From QHXQ01 sp036389375 (lineage in GTDB: Bacteria; Acidobacteriota; Blastocatellia; Pyrinomonadales; Pyrinomonadaceae), in NCBI GenBank assembly GCA_036389375.1, contig DASVQA010000009.1:20947-84946 (forward strand): a stretch of DNA of 64,000 nucleotides, written 5' to 3'. The notes under the pieces were generated by a model. That model ran no database searches. It was not told the origin of the DNA and worked only from the letters and a program-made list of their open reading frames with translations. A program made the translations under genes and the position numbers. Numbering within the stretch: the stretch's first letter is position 1; each line of letters opens with the position of its first letter. This document shows, piece by piece, positions 54,974-62,896 of this stretch.

Positions 54974-55399
54974 TTACTTCCGCTTGTTGCGCGCGCGCGG
55001 GTCTTCGCCGGGATGGCTGAATTGGGCGTAGGCGACGCGGAAGAGTTCCGAGAGAGCTTTGGCGGTCTCGGCGGTCAGGTTGCGGTCGGCGCGTAGGTGC
55101 GCTTCGACGATGTCGGGCGTGGCCTCTTGCGGGAAGTAGACGACCGCTTTTGCGCCGTCGCTGTCGGCGTCTGCGCGCCCGGACATAACACGCTCCATAG
55201 GCATGTTGAGCCAGGCGGTCAGGCGCGCGATGTTGTCGGCGTCAGGCTTGCCCGTGCCGTTCTCGATACGGGAGAGGGTCGAGGCGGAGACGTTTGTCTC
55301 GTCCGCCACGTCGCGCAGGCTCAAGCCCGCTTCCTCACGCTTGCGCCGGATCGCCCGGCCTAATTCAATAGTGTTAACTAAACTCTTTCCTTGTGCCAT
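54974..55399 (-). CDS. XRE-family repressor
   Basis: The 141-residue protein begins behind AAGGAGG. Residues 12-68 are an XRE helix-turn-helix (LGRAIRRKREEAGLSLRDVADETNVSASTLSRIENGTG, split here by family positions). The C-terminal half has no recognised domain. It is divergent from the SWIM-Rad52 operon, and an inverted repeat (55537-55556) in the shared region is the likely operator. With the ImmA/IrrE gene it forms a repressor/anti-repressor pair typical of integrated elements. Confidence 0.9.
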   Translation of the reverse strand: MAQGKSLVNTIELGRAIRRKREEAGLSLRDVADETNVSASTLSRIENGTGKPDADNIARLTAWLNMPMERVMSGRADADSDGAKAVVYFPQEATPDIVEAHLRADRNLTAETAKALSELFRVAYAQFSHPGEDPRARNKRK

Positions 55400-55465
55400 T
55401 TATGGCCTCCTTCCGGCGGGGTTCTGCGTCCACACGGACGGGCCCGCCCCTCACTTACCAACCAG

Positions 55466-55494
55466 ACCATAGCACAGGCAAATCCCAGATGCAA
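55466..55494 (-). promoter_or_regulatory. Promoter of the XRE gene
   Basis: On the minus strand, TTGCAT (55494-55489) and TATGGT (55471-55466) are 17 bases apart and point at the XRE start at 55399. Confidence 0.5.
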
Positions 55495-55509
55495 GATTTT
55501 GTTTTATGC

Positions 55510-55556
55510 TTGCAACAACCCGCATCACGTGGTACACTGTTTCACGGATGAAACAG
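55510..55556 (+). promoter_or_regulatory. Promoter and XRE operator for the SWIM-Rad52 operon
   Basis: TTGCAA (55510-55515) and TACACT (55533-55538) are 17 bases apart on the plus strand. A perfect inverted repeat, CTGTTTCA (55537-55544) and TGAAACAG (55549-55556), covers the transcription start. A repressor bound there would block the plus-strand promoter, and the XRE protein encoded next door is the obvious candidate. Confidence 0.65.
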
Positions 55557-55601
55557 GGCGGATAAAACAGAGTGGAGGCCGCCGGGAGGCGCGAGAACAA
55601 A

Positions 55602-55796
55602 GTGAGCAGCGAATACATCTGGGAGACGTTCGATAACCTGTTTAAGACGGTGCACCGGCAAGGGCGACGCGTCGAGGAATTAGAGGCGCGCATCGTTGAT
55701 TTGGAGCGCCGGCTGGCCGAGCGCAACGTGCAGCAGACGCAAAGCCCGAAGGCTGTGCCGGCGGGCGCAGAGTTGCCGATTGAGCGCGCCGCCTGA
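55602..55796 (+). CDS. Small coiled-coil protein of the mobile module
   Basis: A GTG at 55602 with GGGAGG 12 bases upstream gives 64 residues; an earlier GTG (55572) lacks a ribosome site. The sequence YIWETFDNLFKTVHRQGRRV and the heptad-like VEELEARIVDLERRLAER suggest a helix and a coiled coil. It is first in the operon with the SWIM-Rad52 gene, 39 bases away. Function unknown. Confidence 0.6.
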   Translation: MSSEYIWETFDNLFKTVHRQGRRVEELEARIVDLERRLAERNVQQTQSPKAVPAGAELPIERAA

Positions 55797-55835
55797 AGTT
55801 TCAGCGCGAAGTTTGATTGAAGGAGTTTAAGAGCA

Positions 55836-57113
55836 ATGAGTACCGCAACCGCCACGCACACGGATAAGAAAGCGATCATGCGCGATAAACGCGCGCAGGG
55901 GATCGCCGCGATGGGTCTCGTCACACGCGAGGGCGACCGCTTCCGCGTCACCACACCGAGTTTGCGCGGCAAGCGCACGAACTACGAGGTGTGGCGTGAC
56001 GAGGTGGGCAAGGTGCGTTGCTCTTGTCTCGAATTCGAGGAGCAGGCGACGCAGGACGCGAGCTTTCGTTGCGAGCACATCCTTGCCGTCAAGCATGCTT
56101 TGACCGCGAAGAACACCGAGGCTATCGCCAAGCAGCCCGACGTAAACGCCGCCGCACGCGCGGCCATGGCGCAGGACAAGGCGCAAATTACGCCCAACCA
56201 TAACCCAACCGCAGCCGAGAAGCGCACGCCGCCGCAGGTCAATATGGCCGCGCACGCGCGTTTCGAACGGAAGCAGGACGAGTTCGACGAAGCAGCACCG
56301 GCCGAGCCGGTCGCTGCCGAAGCCGCCGCCCCGCTTGCGGAACACATAGACGTAGAGGAGCAAACAGAGATGACTAAGAGACAAGCAACCGTGCCGGTCG
56401 AGCCGGAGCAGGATATGGATTTTGTGACGGCCGAAGAACACGCCGCGCTAAACGGCGGCTCGGTCGTGCCGCTCGCCTTCACCAACACGCTGCGCACCCT
56501 GCGGCAGCCGATTGACCCGAAGCTCGTCAAATCGCGTGAAGGCTGGCGCGACCGCAACGGACAGGTACACACGGTCGAATACGTCGAGTGGCACACGGTT
56601 GCCGATCTGCTCGACCGCGTTGCGCCCACATGGTCGCATGCCGTGCGCAGCATCGTGCAGGTGAACGATATGGTCGCCGTCACCGCCGCGATCACGATTG
56701 ACGGGGTGACGCGTGAAGGCGTCGGCACGGGTACGGCCGACAATGAGACGGGCATCAAGAAGGCCGAGCACGATGCGCTGAAGCGCGCCGCGATCAAGTT
56801 CGGCATCGCGCGCGACCTCTATCAGCGCGAGTCGGAAGTGATCGAGCGCGACGGTGTGGGGCCGCAGGCGGGCGATCTGCCGCGCGACCCGCTCGCCAAG
56901 TCAATGGCCGATCTCGTCACGCCGAAGCAGCTTGGCATGATCCGGGCGCTGGCGCGCGAGGCGCACGTTGACGCCGACGAGGAGTGCCAGCAGACCCTGC
57001 GCTGCCGCACCGAAGAGTTGTCGAAGAAGGCGGCTTCCAGCTTCATCGACCACTTGAAGGGCTTGCAGCAGGAGTCGTTCGGCAATCAACAGCCGATGCG
57101 GCGCGCGAGCTAG
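55836..57113 (+). CDS. SWIM zinc finger fused to Rad52-type annealing protein
   Basis: The 425-residue product starts behind AAGGAG. Residues 45-90 form a SWIM finger (CSC, then CEH: CxCxnCxH). After an Ala/Pro-rich linker with acidic patches, residues 210-335 resemble the Rad52/Rad22 annealing domain (LRQPIDPKLVKSREGWRD, VEYVEWHTVADLLDRVAP, VAVTAAITIDG, GIKKAEHDALKRAAIKFGIARDLY). A helical tail (VTPKQLGMIRALAREAH) follows. Rad52-type proteins pair single strands for recombination; phages and ICEs encode them. Placement opposite a repressor and a primase supports mobile origin. Confidence 0.85.
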   Translation: MSTATATHTDKKAIMRDKRAQGIAAMGLVTREGDRFRVTTPSLRGKRTNYEVWRDEVGKVRCSCLEFEEQATQDASFRCEHILAVKHALTAKNTEAIAKQPDVNAAARAAMAQDKAQITPNHNPTAAEKRTPPQVNMAAHARFERKQDEFDEAAPAEPVAAEAAAPLAEHIDVEEQTEMTKRQATVPVEPEQDMDFVTAEEHAALNGGSVVPLAFTNTLRTLRQPIDPKLVKSREGWRDRNGQVHTVEYVEWHTVADLLDRVAPTWSHAVRSIVQVNDMVAVTAAITIDGVTREGVGTGTADNETGIKKAEHDALKRAAIKFGIARDLYQRESEVIERDGVGPQAGDLPRDPLAKSMADLVTPKQLGMIRALAREAHVDADEECQQTLRCRTEELSKKAASSFIDHLKGLQQESFGNQQPMRRAS

Positions 57114-57234
57114 CACGGGGCGAGCTAGTGCCGGCTCGAACAAGTTAACCAAGGGCCGAAGCAGCGCGGCGACGCGGCAGGTTTAGGCACGACCGCGTCG
57201 CCCGTGCGGCTTCGGGAAAGTAAAGGTGAGTAAG

Positions 57235-57768
57235 ATGACGACAGCAGAACTGATCGAGGAGCGCCCGCTCGCGTTCGAGCTAGAGTACGCCGAACTTGAG
57301 CAGCCCGCGCCCGTCGTCGAGCCTGAGGAAGGCACGCAAGAAGCGCCCGCGCACGAGACCGAAGCCGAGCGGCAGACGAAGAAGGAGCGCATCCTCGCGC
57401 TCTATAACGCGGGGCTGACCGACATCGCGGGCATTGTGCGCCGCGTCGGCGCGCGCCCCTCTTACGTCGCGCAGGTCTTGCAGCAGGCCGGACATCTGGA
57501 CGGCTATTTCGATCTCTACACGACGACGGCGCGCGAGCAGAACGTCTACACACGTTTCTTCCGCAACGTCCTCTCGTTCCGCAACATTGAGGCAGCGCGC
57601 GAGTCCGTGCAGAAGCTCGACCGGCTCTACAACTATTTCGAGCGGCTTGGCGACCGTGCCGGGCAGCATCAGGCGTTGGTGCTTGCGCTGACGGGCAAGA
57701 ACCGCGCGCGTTGGAGCGGCAAGGTCGAAGAGGCGCAGGTCTTTCACGATTGGCTCATGAGCCACTAA
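57235..57768 (+). CDS. Hypothetical protein with HTH-like segment
   Basis: ATG 57235 follows AAAGGTGAG; a GTG inside that ribosome site (57226) is less likely. The 177-residue product has an acidic N-terminal 45 residues, then an HTH-like segment (ERILALYNAGLTDIAGIVRRVGARPSYVAQVLQQAG) and a helical C-terminus. It may be a small regulator of the mobile module. No family assigned. Confidence 0.65.
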   Translation: MTTAELIEERPLAFELEYAELEQPAPVVEPEEGTQEAPAHETEAERQTKKERILALYNAGLTDIAGIVRRVGARPSYVAQVLQQAGHLDGYFDLYTTTAREQNVYTRFFRNVLSFRNIEAARESVQKLDRLYNYFERLGDRAGQHQALVLALTGKNRARWSGKVEEAQVFHDWLMSH

Positions 57769-57880
57769 CACACAAACACCCAAGCGGTCGGCGGTGCGCC
57801 ATGCACGGCCGACCGCAAAGCCCAAACTCATTCCGCCTCGCAAGGGATGCAACCGAACCCGTTTCAGGGAGGTGGAAGAG

Positions 57881-58876
57881 ATGCTCGCCCAGACAGATTC
57901 AGTCACAGCCACAGAATTACGCTCGCAACTACTCGACCGGCGGGAGAAGCTGATGGATACCATCACGACCGCGTCCGACGCCGCTCATCTGCTGCACTTA
58001 CTACACGAAGTTGACGACGCGCTGGCGCGCATGGACGCAGGCTCCTACGGCGTGTGCGAAGTTTGCCACGACGAGATCGAGCGCGAACGGCTGGTCGTCG
58101 ATCCGTTGGTGCGCTTCTGTCTGCCGCACCTGACGCCGCGCGAGCAGCGCGCGCTCGAACAGGATTTGACGCTCGCGGCGCAGATGCAGGCGGTGCTGCT
58201 GCCACGCCGCGACTTCAGCTTCGACTCGTGGCAGATCAGCTACCACTACGAACCGCTCGGCCCCGTCGGCGGCGACTATCTCGATCTCGTCCGGGCGGAA
58301 GATGCAAGCGACGCGCTCTACTTTTTCCTCGGCGATGTGGCCGGCAAGGGCGTCGCCTCGGCCCTGCTCGTAGCGCAACTGCACGCCGTCTTCCGCAGCC
58401 TCATCGCGCTCGATTTGCCGCTCGCGCAACTCGTCACACGCGCCAACCGCATCTTCTGCGAACGCACGATCCCGGCCTACTACGCGACCGTGGTGTGCGG
58501 ACGCGTGAGCGCGTCGGGCATGGTCGAGATGGTTAACGCCGGTCATTGCCCGCCGCTGCTGCTGCGGCCCGACGGACTCGAACAGATCGAAGCGACGGGA
58601 CTGCCGTTGGGCCTGTTCTACACGGGCGATTATGCGGTGCGGAGTTTCCAGTTGCAGCCCGGCGAAACGCTCTTTCTCTACACAGACGGGCTGGCGGAGG
58701 CGCGCGCTCTGTGCGACGTGGAGTACGGCGCGGTGCGATTGGCGCAACGCGTCAGCGCGGCGCACGCGCTCGCCCCCGATCATTTAATCGATCACTGTCT
58801 GACGGATTTGCACAGCTTCCTGTCCGGCGCGGCGAAGGCCGACGATCTCACGATCATGGCGCTGCGCCGCGTCTGA
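57881..58876 (+). CDS. DksA/TraR-type zinc finger fused to SpoIIE PP2C phosphatase
   Basis: ATG 57881 follows AGGGAGGTGG and gives 331 residues. Residues 15-100 have the DksA/TraR coiled coil and a zinc-finger segment (RMDAGSYGVCEVCHDEIERERL, RFCLPH). Residues 105-330 are a SpoIIE/RsbU phosphatase (AAQMQAVLLPRR, PVGGDYLDLV, FLGDVAGKGVASALLVAQL, NAGHCPPLLL, YTDGLAEARAL, KADDLTIMAL). The finger could sense RNA polymerase or redox state and so control a sigma-factor switch. I know this fusion as recurrent in Acidobacteriota. Confidence 0.9.
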   Translation: MLAQTDSVTATELRSQLLDRREKLMDTITTASDAAHLLHLLHEVDDALARMDAGSYGVCEVCHDEIERERLVVDPLVRFCLPHLTPREQRALEQDLTLAAQMQAVLLPRRDFSFDSWQISYHYEPLGPVGGDYLDLVRAEDASDALYFFLGDVAGKGVASALLVAQLHAVFRSLIALDLPLAQLVTRANRIFCERTIPAYYATVVCGRVSASGMVEMVNAGHCPPLLLRPDGLEQIEATGLPLGLFYTGDYAVRSFQLQPGETLFLYTDGLAEARALCDVEYGAVRLAQRVSAAHALAPDHLIDHCLTDLHSFLSGAAKADDLTIMALRRV

Positions 58877-58997
58877 GTGGGCCGGTGCGTTGCGGCGCAA
58901 GCCGGACGCCCCTGTGCTTTTTGCTTTCGTCGTCCAACCCTCGCACGCGCAGTCTTGCTAACTTCTAACCTTAACTGTCCGAGAGGAGATAAGAATA

Positions 58998-59396
58998 ATG
59001 TCTGCACAAAACATCCCCGCGCCGGGTACGTTCTGCTGGAACGAACTGGCCACCAACGATCTCGCTGCCGCCCGGAAGTTTTACACGGAACTGCTCGGCT
59101 GGACGCTGCACGGGTCAGATGCCGCCGGCATGAACTACACCGAGATCGAGGCCGCCGGCCGGCGCATCGGCGGCATGTATCAGACGACGCCGGAGATGGG
59201 CGGGCAGATGCCGCCGCACTGGATGGCCTACGTCGCCGTGGACGACGTGGACGGACTGGCGGCGCGCGTCGCTTCCTTAGGCGGCAAGGTCTCGGTCGGG
59301 CCGATGGATATTCCGAACGTCGGCCGTTTCGCCGTCATCAGTGATCCGGCCGGCGCGGTCTTTTCGATCATCAAGCTGAGCGACGCGCACCACTAA
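58998..59396 (+). CDS. VOC-family (glyoxalase-fold) protein
   Basis: The 132-residue product begins behind GAGAGGAGA. It is a single VOC unit pair: TFCWNELATNDLAAARKFYTELLGWTL, MPPHWMAYVAVDDVDGLAARVASLGGKV and GRFAVISDPAGAVFSIIKL. It resembles the 27-kDa antigen/CFP-30 branch of VOC proteins. The metal ligands are incomplete, and no reaction can be assigned. Another VOC gene follows after 93 bases. Confidence 0.9.
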   Translation: MSAQNIPAPGTFCWNELATNDLAAARKFYTELLGWTLHGSDAAGMNYTEIEAAGRRIGGMYQTTPEMGGQMPPHWMAYVAVDDVDGLAARVASLGGKVSVGPMDIPNVGRFAVISDPAGAVFSIIKLSDAHH

Positions 59397-59489
59397 GCGC
59401 TGACCCGAGCAGAGCGGACAACGTCTGCGGCATCATGCAGGCGGACGCGCCCGCCCACTGACCCAACAGAGATCGCAAAGGAGAGCGAG

Positions 59490-59861
59490 ATGATTACACG
59501 CATTAAGTTCGTCGGTGTCTACGTGCGCGATCAGGCGCGGGCGCTTGATTTCTTCACCAACAAACTTGGTTTTGAGGTGCTGCAAGACGAGGCGTTCGGC
59601 GAAGGACTGCGCTGGATTGAAGTTGCGCCGCCGGGCGCGGAGACGGGTCTATCGCTCTTTACGCCGCCGGGCATGGAGGAGCGCATCGGCACGTTCTCGC
59701 CGGTCGTCTTTACCTGCGCGGACGTGCGCGCCACTTACGCGGAGTTGCTGGCGCGCGGCGTCACGTTCACGCAAGCGCCAAAGGATGAAGCATGGGGCGT
59801 GAGCGCCATGTTCATTGACCCCGACGGCAACACCTACCTGCTCGGCACAAGCGAAACATAA
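59490..59861 (+). CDS. VOC-family glyoxalase/bleomycin-resistance-like protein
   Basis: The 123-residue product follows AAAGGAGA. The VOC pattern is clear: ITRIKFVGVYVRDQARALDFFTNKLGFEV, GLRWIEVAPPGAETGLSLF, VVFTCADVRATYAELLARGVTFTQ and MFIDPDGNTYLLGT. A His at the first metal position is lacking, as in many bacterial members. It differs clearly from its VOC neighbour, so it is not a recent duplicate. Substrate unknown. Confidence 0.9.
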   Translation: MITRIKFVGVYVRDQARALDFFTNKLGFEVLQDEAFGEGLRWIEVAPPGAETGLSLFTPPGMEERIGTFSPVVFTCADVRATYAELLARGVTFTQAPKDEAWGVSAMFIDPDGNTYLLGTSET

Positions 59862-59862
59862 A

Positions 59863-59935
59863 GGACGGGATGAACGCGGCGCGCGGTGCGATGAAGTAAA
59901 GGCGTTTCACTCATCGTGCCGCGTTCATCCTGTCC
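59863..59935. repeat. Inverted repeat after the second VOC gene
   Basis: GGAC then GGATGAACGCGGC on the left (59863-59880) pairs with GCCGCGTTCATCC and GTCC on the right (59918-59935) with one mismatch. An inner CGATGA/TCATCG pair extends the stem. It lies directly after a stop codon like the other word-type hairpins, and could terminate transcription before the next gene. Confidence 0.65.
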
Positions 59936-60018
59936 ATGCTGCGCTCTTTTCGCGCCGCGCGTGGTAAACTTTAGACCATTCCGCCGCACAATTTTGTCGA
60001 GCTAAGGGAGAAGCGCGT

Positions 60019-60681
60019 ATGCCTGCGAAGAATGAAGACCTGCATGGCTTTGTGCCGGATAAGGGCGCGGTGGCGCTGGTCTTGATTGATGTCATCAACG
60101 ATCTTGAGTTCAACAGCGGCCCCGAACTGCTCAAGCAGGCGCTGCCGATGGCCAAGCGGCTCGCCGCCTTTAAGCGGCGCGCGAAAGCGGCGGGCGTGCC
60201 CATCATCTACGTCAACGACAATTTCGGGCGCTGGCAGTCGGACTTCAAGAAACTGCTCGACCACTGTCTCGCCGAAGGCGTCTGCGGCAAGCCGCTCGCC
60301 GAGTTGCTCGCGCCCGACGAGGACGACTACTTCGTGCTCAAGCCGAAGCACTCCGGTTTCTTCTCCACCACGCTCGACATACTGCTCGAATATCTGAGCG
60401 TCAAGACACTGATCCTGACCGGGCTGACCGGCGACATCTGCGTGCTCTTTACCGCCAACGATGCCTACATGCGCGACTTTCATCTCGTCATCCCGGCGGA
60501 TTGCGTGGCCTCGACCGACCCTGAGGAGAACAAGCACGCGCTCGCACACATGGAGCGCGTCCTGAAGGCTGACACGCGCCCCTCGACCGAGCTTGATTTC
60601 GCGGAGTTGGCGCGGCAGGCACAGCAAGAACCTGAGCCTAATCCCGAACCGCAGGCGCAGCAGTTCGCCGAGAGCAAGTAA
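60019..60681 (+). CDS. Cysteine hydrolase, isochorismatase family
   Basis: The 220-residue product follows AAGGGAGA. The catalytic triad of the isochorismatase/nicotinamidase fold is present: Asp24 (LVLIDVINDL), Lys108 (YFVLKPKH) and Cys141 (LTGDICVLFTA). An atypical TGDICV precedes the cis-peptide region. Members act on nicotinamide, isochorismate, carbamoylsarcosine or ureidoacrylate; the substrate here is unclear. A perfect palindrome terminator follows. Confidence 0.92.
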   Translation: MPAKNEDLHGFVPDKGAVALVLIDVINDLEFNSGPELLKQALPMAKRLAAFKRRAKAAGVPIIYVNDNFGRWQSDFKKLLDHCLAEGVCGKPLAELLAPDEDDYFVLKPKHSGFFSTTLDILLEYLSVKTLILTGLTGDICVLFTANDAYMRDFHLVIPADCVASTDPEENKHALAHMERVLKADTRPSTELDFAELARQAQQEPEPNPEPQAQQFAESK

Positions 60682-60702
60682 GGGCCAACCTGCACGGCAA
60701 AA

Positions 60703-60744
60703 CAGAAAAGGGGCGCGCCTTGATCAAGGCGCGCCCCTTTTCTG
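60703..60744. terminator. Perfect 42-base palindromic bidirectional terminator
   Basis: The 42 bases form a perfect palindrome centred on 60723/60724: CAGAAAAGGGGCGCGCCTTG on the left and its exact inverse on the right. In either direction the GC stem is followed by TTTTCTG. It lies between convergent genes, ending the isochorismatase-family gene and the CtpA-type gene. Confidence 0.92.
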
Positions 60745-60768
60745 CTGGTGCTCCTAAAGTGTCCGGCT

Positions 60769-62520
60769 TTACTCGAACGACTTCTGCGCCGGGTTGCGAC
60801 CGGCCCGCGCGGCGGCGGCGAGTTCGCGCGCGCGCGGCATGTTGTCAATGGCTTTGACGACTTGCGGATCGTCGGCGGTCAAGACCTGCGAGGCCGTGAC
60901 CGTGCCGTAGGCGGCGGTCGAGATGTCGTAGCGCAACTGCCGCGTGATGAAATCGCGGTTGGCGTCCAGTTGCTTCTCGGTCATCTTGTAGCCCGGTTCG
61001 TTCAGGACGAACGTCTTGAAGGTCTTGAACAGATTGTCGGTCACGGCGAACTCGTCCGCCTTGACGTTGTGCGCGAAATCTATGCCCTGCGTGACCTTGA
61101 ACGACTCGAAGCCGCTCACACGCCCGTTCACCAGTTCACGCACGAACATGAAGATCGGGTTGACGAGCCGCTGCTGCGCGGGTTGGAAGATGCGCGGCTT
61201 AACTGCTTCGTCCGGCGAGATGCCGCCGCCGCCATAGACGCTGCGCCCCGTGTCGGTCTTGCTCTCCGGCCCCGACGGTTTCTGCGTAGCTGCGGCGGCG
61301 TCTTCCTCGTGCCCTAAGCCGCCGCGCGTGTAGTAGTCGTAGAGACCTTCATTCGTGTAGTCGCGCTGCACGAGTCGGCCCGATGGCGTGTAGTATTTCG
61401 ACGAAGTGAGCGTTAAGGCCGTCCCGTACTCCAACGGGATGATCGACTGCACAAGCCCTTTACCGAAACTCGTCTCGCCGACGACGAGCGCGCGGTCGTG
61501 ATCCTGCAAAGCGCCCGCGACGATTTCGGAAGCCGACGCCGTGTTGCGGTTGACCAGGACGACGAGCGGCACATTGTCGGGGTTCGGATTGTCGGAGCGA
61601 TAGGTGTGCGCGGCATAGGCGCGCCCGCGCTGCGAGAGGATGGGCTGGCCGGCGGGCAGGAACTGGCTGGCGACCTTGACGGCCTGATCGAGCAGCCCGC
61701 CGGGGTTGCCGCGCAGATCGAGCACGAGCGAGGTCATGCCTTCGCGGTGCAGTTTTTCCAGCGCCTCGTTGAACTCTTCGGCCGTCGTGTAGTTGAAGCC
61801 GCGCGTCATGTCAATGTAGCCCACGCCGGGCTTGAGCATGTAGGCGTCGGGCACGGACGGCTGCGGCACGGCGTCACGCGTGATCTCGACTGTCTGCTTC
61901 TGCCCATCGGCGGCGCGCTCAATCGTCACCTTCACGGCCGAGCCGCGCGGGCCGCGCAGTTTATCGCGCACTTCCGCCGAAGGCCGACCGTGTACGTCCG
62001 CGCCGTCCACGGCGATGATCTTATCGCCGAAGCGCAAGCCGGCTTTCGCGGCGGGCGCGTTCTCGAAGGTGGCGAGAATGTAGGTGTTCGTCTCTTCGCC
62101 TACGGAGCGGTCGCCGATGGTCGCGCCGATACCGTAATACTCGGAGCGCCAGTCGGTACGCATCTCCTCAAACTCTTTCGCGTCGTAGTAGTTCGAGTGC
62201 GGATCGAGCGTGCGGAGCATGCCGATGATGGACGACTTGAAGGTGTTGTTGTAATCAACCTTGTTGCCGTCCACGTAGTTCTCTTCGACGATGCTGAGCG
62301 CCTCGGCGAAATCCTCTTCGAGCGCGGACGTGGCATCGGAGGGCTGGCGGCGCGTCGAGCGTCCCGTCGGCCCGGCCGGATTTGGTTGCGTGGGCGCGTT
62401 GGCCGAGTCGCGGCGGCGGCCCGGCCCCTGCTGTTGGGCGAGCACGAACGCGGGCACGGCAAGCGTTAAGAGCAACAGTGCGACGAGCGTGAGCTTCAGT
62501 CTGTTTTTCACCACGGGCAA
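60769..62520 (-). CDS. C-terminal processing protease, S41 (CtpA type) with PDZ domain
   Basis: The 583-residue product has a signal peptide (residues 1-30), a helical Asn/Arg/Pro linker, a PDZ domain (ATFENAPAAKAGLRFGDKIIAVDG) and the S41 core: YIDMTRGFNYTTAEEF, SLVLDLRGNPGGLLDQAV, NRNTASASEIVAGAL (Ser nucleophile) and GETSFGKGLVQS (Lys general base). About 170 C-terminal residues follow. CtpA-type enzymes trim periplasmic proteins at their C-termini. It is read convergently to the hydrolase gene. Confidence 0.94.
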   Translation of the reverse strand: MPVVKNRLKLTLVALLLLTLAVPAFVLAQQQGPGRRRDSANAPTQPNPAGPTGRSTRRQPSDATSALEEDFAEALSIVEENYVDGNKVDYNNTFKSSIIGMLRTLDPHSNYYDAKEFEEMRTDWRSEYYGIGATIGDRSVGEETNTYILATFENAPAAKAGLRFGDKIIAVDGADVHGRPSAEVRDKLRGPRGSAVKVTIERAADGQKQTVEITRDAVPQPSVPDAYMLKPGVGYIDMTRGFNYTTAEEFNEALEKLHREGMTSLVLDLRGNPGGLLDQAVKVASQFLPAGQPILSQRGRAYAAHTYRSDNPNPDNVPLVVLVNRNTASASEIVAGALQDHDRALVVGETSFGKGLVQSIIPLEYGTALTLTSSKYYTPSGRLVQRDYTNEGLYDYYTRGGLGHEEDAAAATQKPSGPESKTDTGRSVYGGGGISPDEAVKPRIFQPAQQRLVNPIFMFVRELVNGRVSGFESFKVTQGIDFAHNVKADEFAVTDNLFKTFKTFVLNEPGYKMTEKQLDANRDFITRQLRYDISTAAYGTVTASQVLTADDPQVVKAIDNMPRARELAAAARAGRNPAQKSFE

Positions 62521-62689
62521 AACCTCTTAAATGAGACCTGGCTGAAATCTTAAAGATAATGGTCAACACGCGCCCGACTCGGCACGCCCGGCCTGCACGA
62601 CCAACCCCAGGCAGGTTTTTGTATGTTACTTGATGAACGACAGGGCGGCAAGGTTGCTGCGCCCGGCGGCCCGGGCGTGTTCTATTTTA
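62521..62689. other. Upstream region of the S41 gene
   Basis: No gene is supported between the S41 start and the promoter of the last gene. The 376-base gap to 62896 holds that promoter, a long 5' leader and a hairpin. Confidence 0.4.
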
Positions 62690-62718
62690 TTGTCGTGTAC
62701 CGAACTGAGTGCTAATAT
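62690..62718 (+). promoter_or_regulatory. Promoter of the last plus-strand gene
   Basis: TTGTCG (62690-62695) and TAATAT (62713-62718) are exactly 17 bases apart. The leader to the ATG at 62897 would be about 170 bases long. Confidence 0.6.
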
Positions 62719-62844
62719 GCCGCCACGCTATTATTGCTTGTGCCCCTGACTTTAGCCCGTACCTTTCCCCTGAAGTACAAGCTTCGGTGCGGCTTCGGCC
62801 GCGCCTACATACGTGTAAGGCAGACTTGTTTGCCGTTTGAGCCG

Positions 62845-62878
62845 GCGCAAGCGCGAGCCGCGAAGCTCGCGCTTGCGC
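62845..62878 (+). promoter_or_regulatory. Stable hairpin in the 5' leader close to the ribosome site
   Basis: GCGCAAGCGCGAGC (62845-62858) pairs perfectly with GCTCGCGCTTGCGC (62865-62878) around 6 bases, ending 18 bases before the ATG. No U-run follows. It could hold down translation or protect the mRNA end. Confidence 0.55.
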
Positions 62879-62896
62879 GGCAAGTTGGAGACGAGA

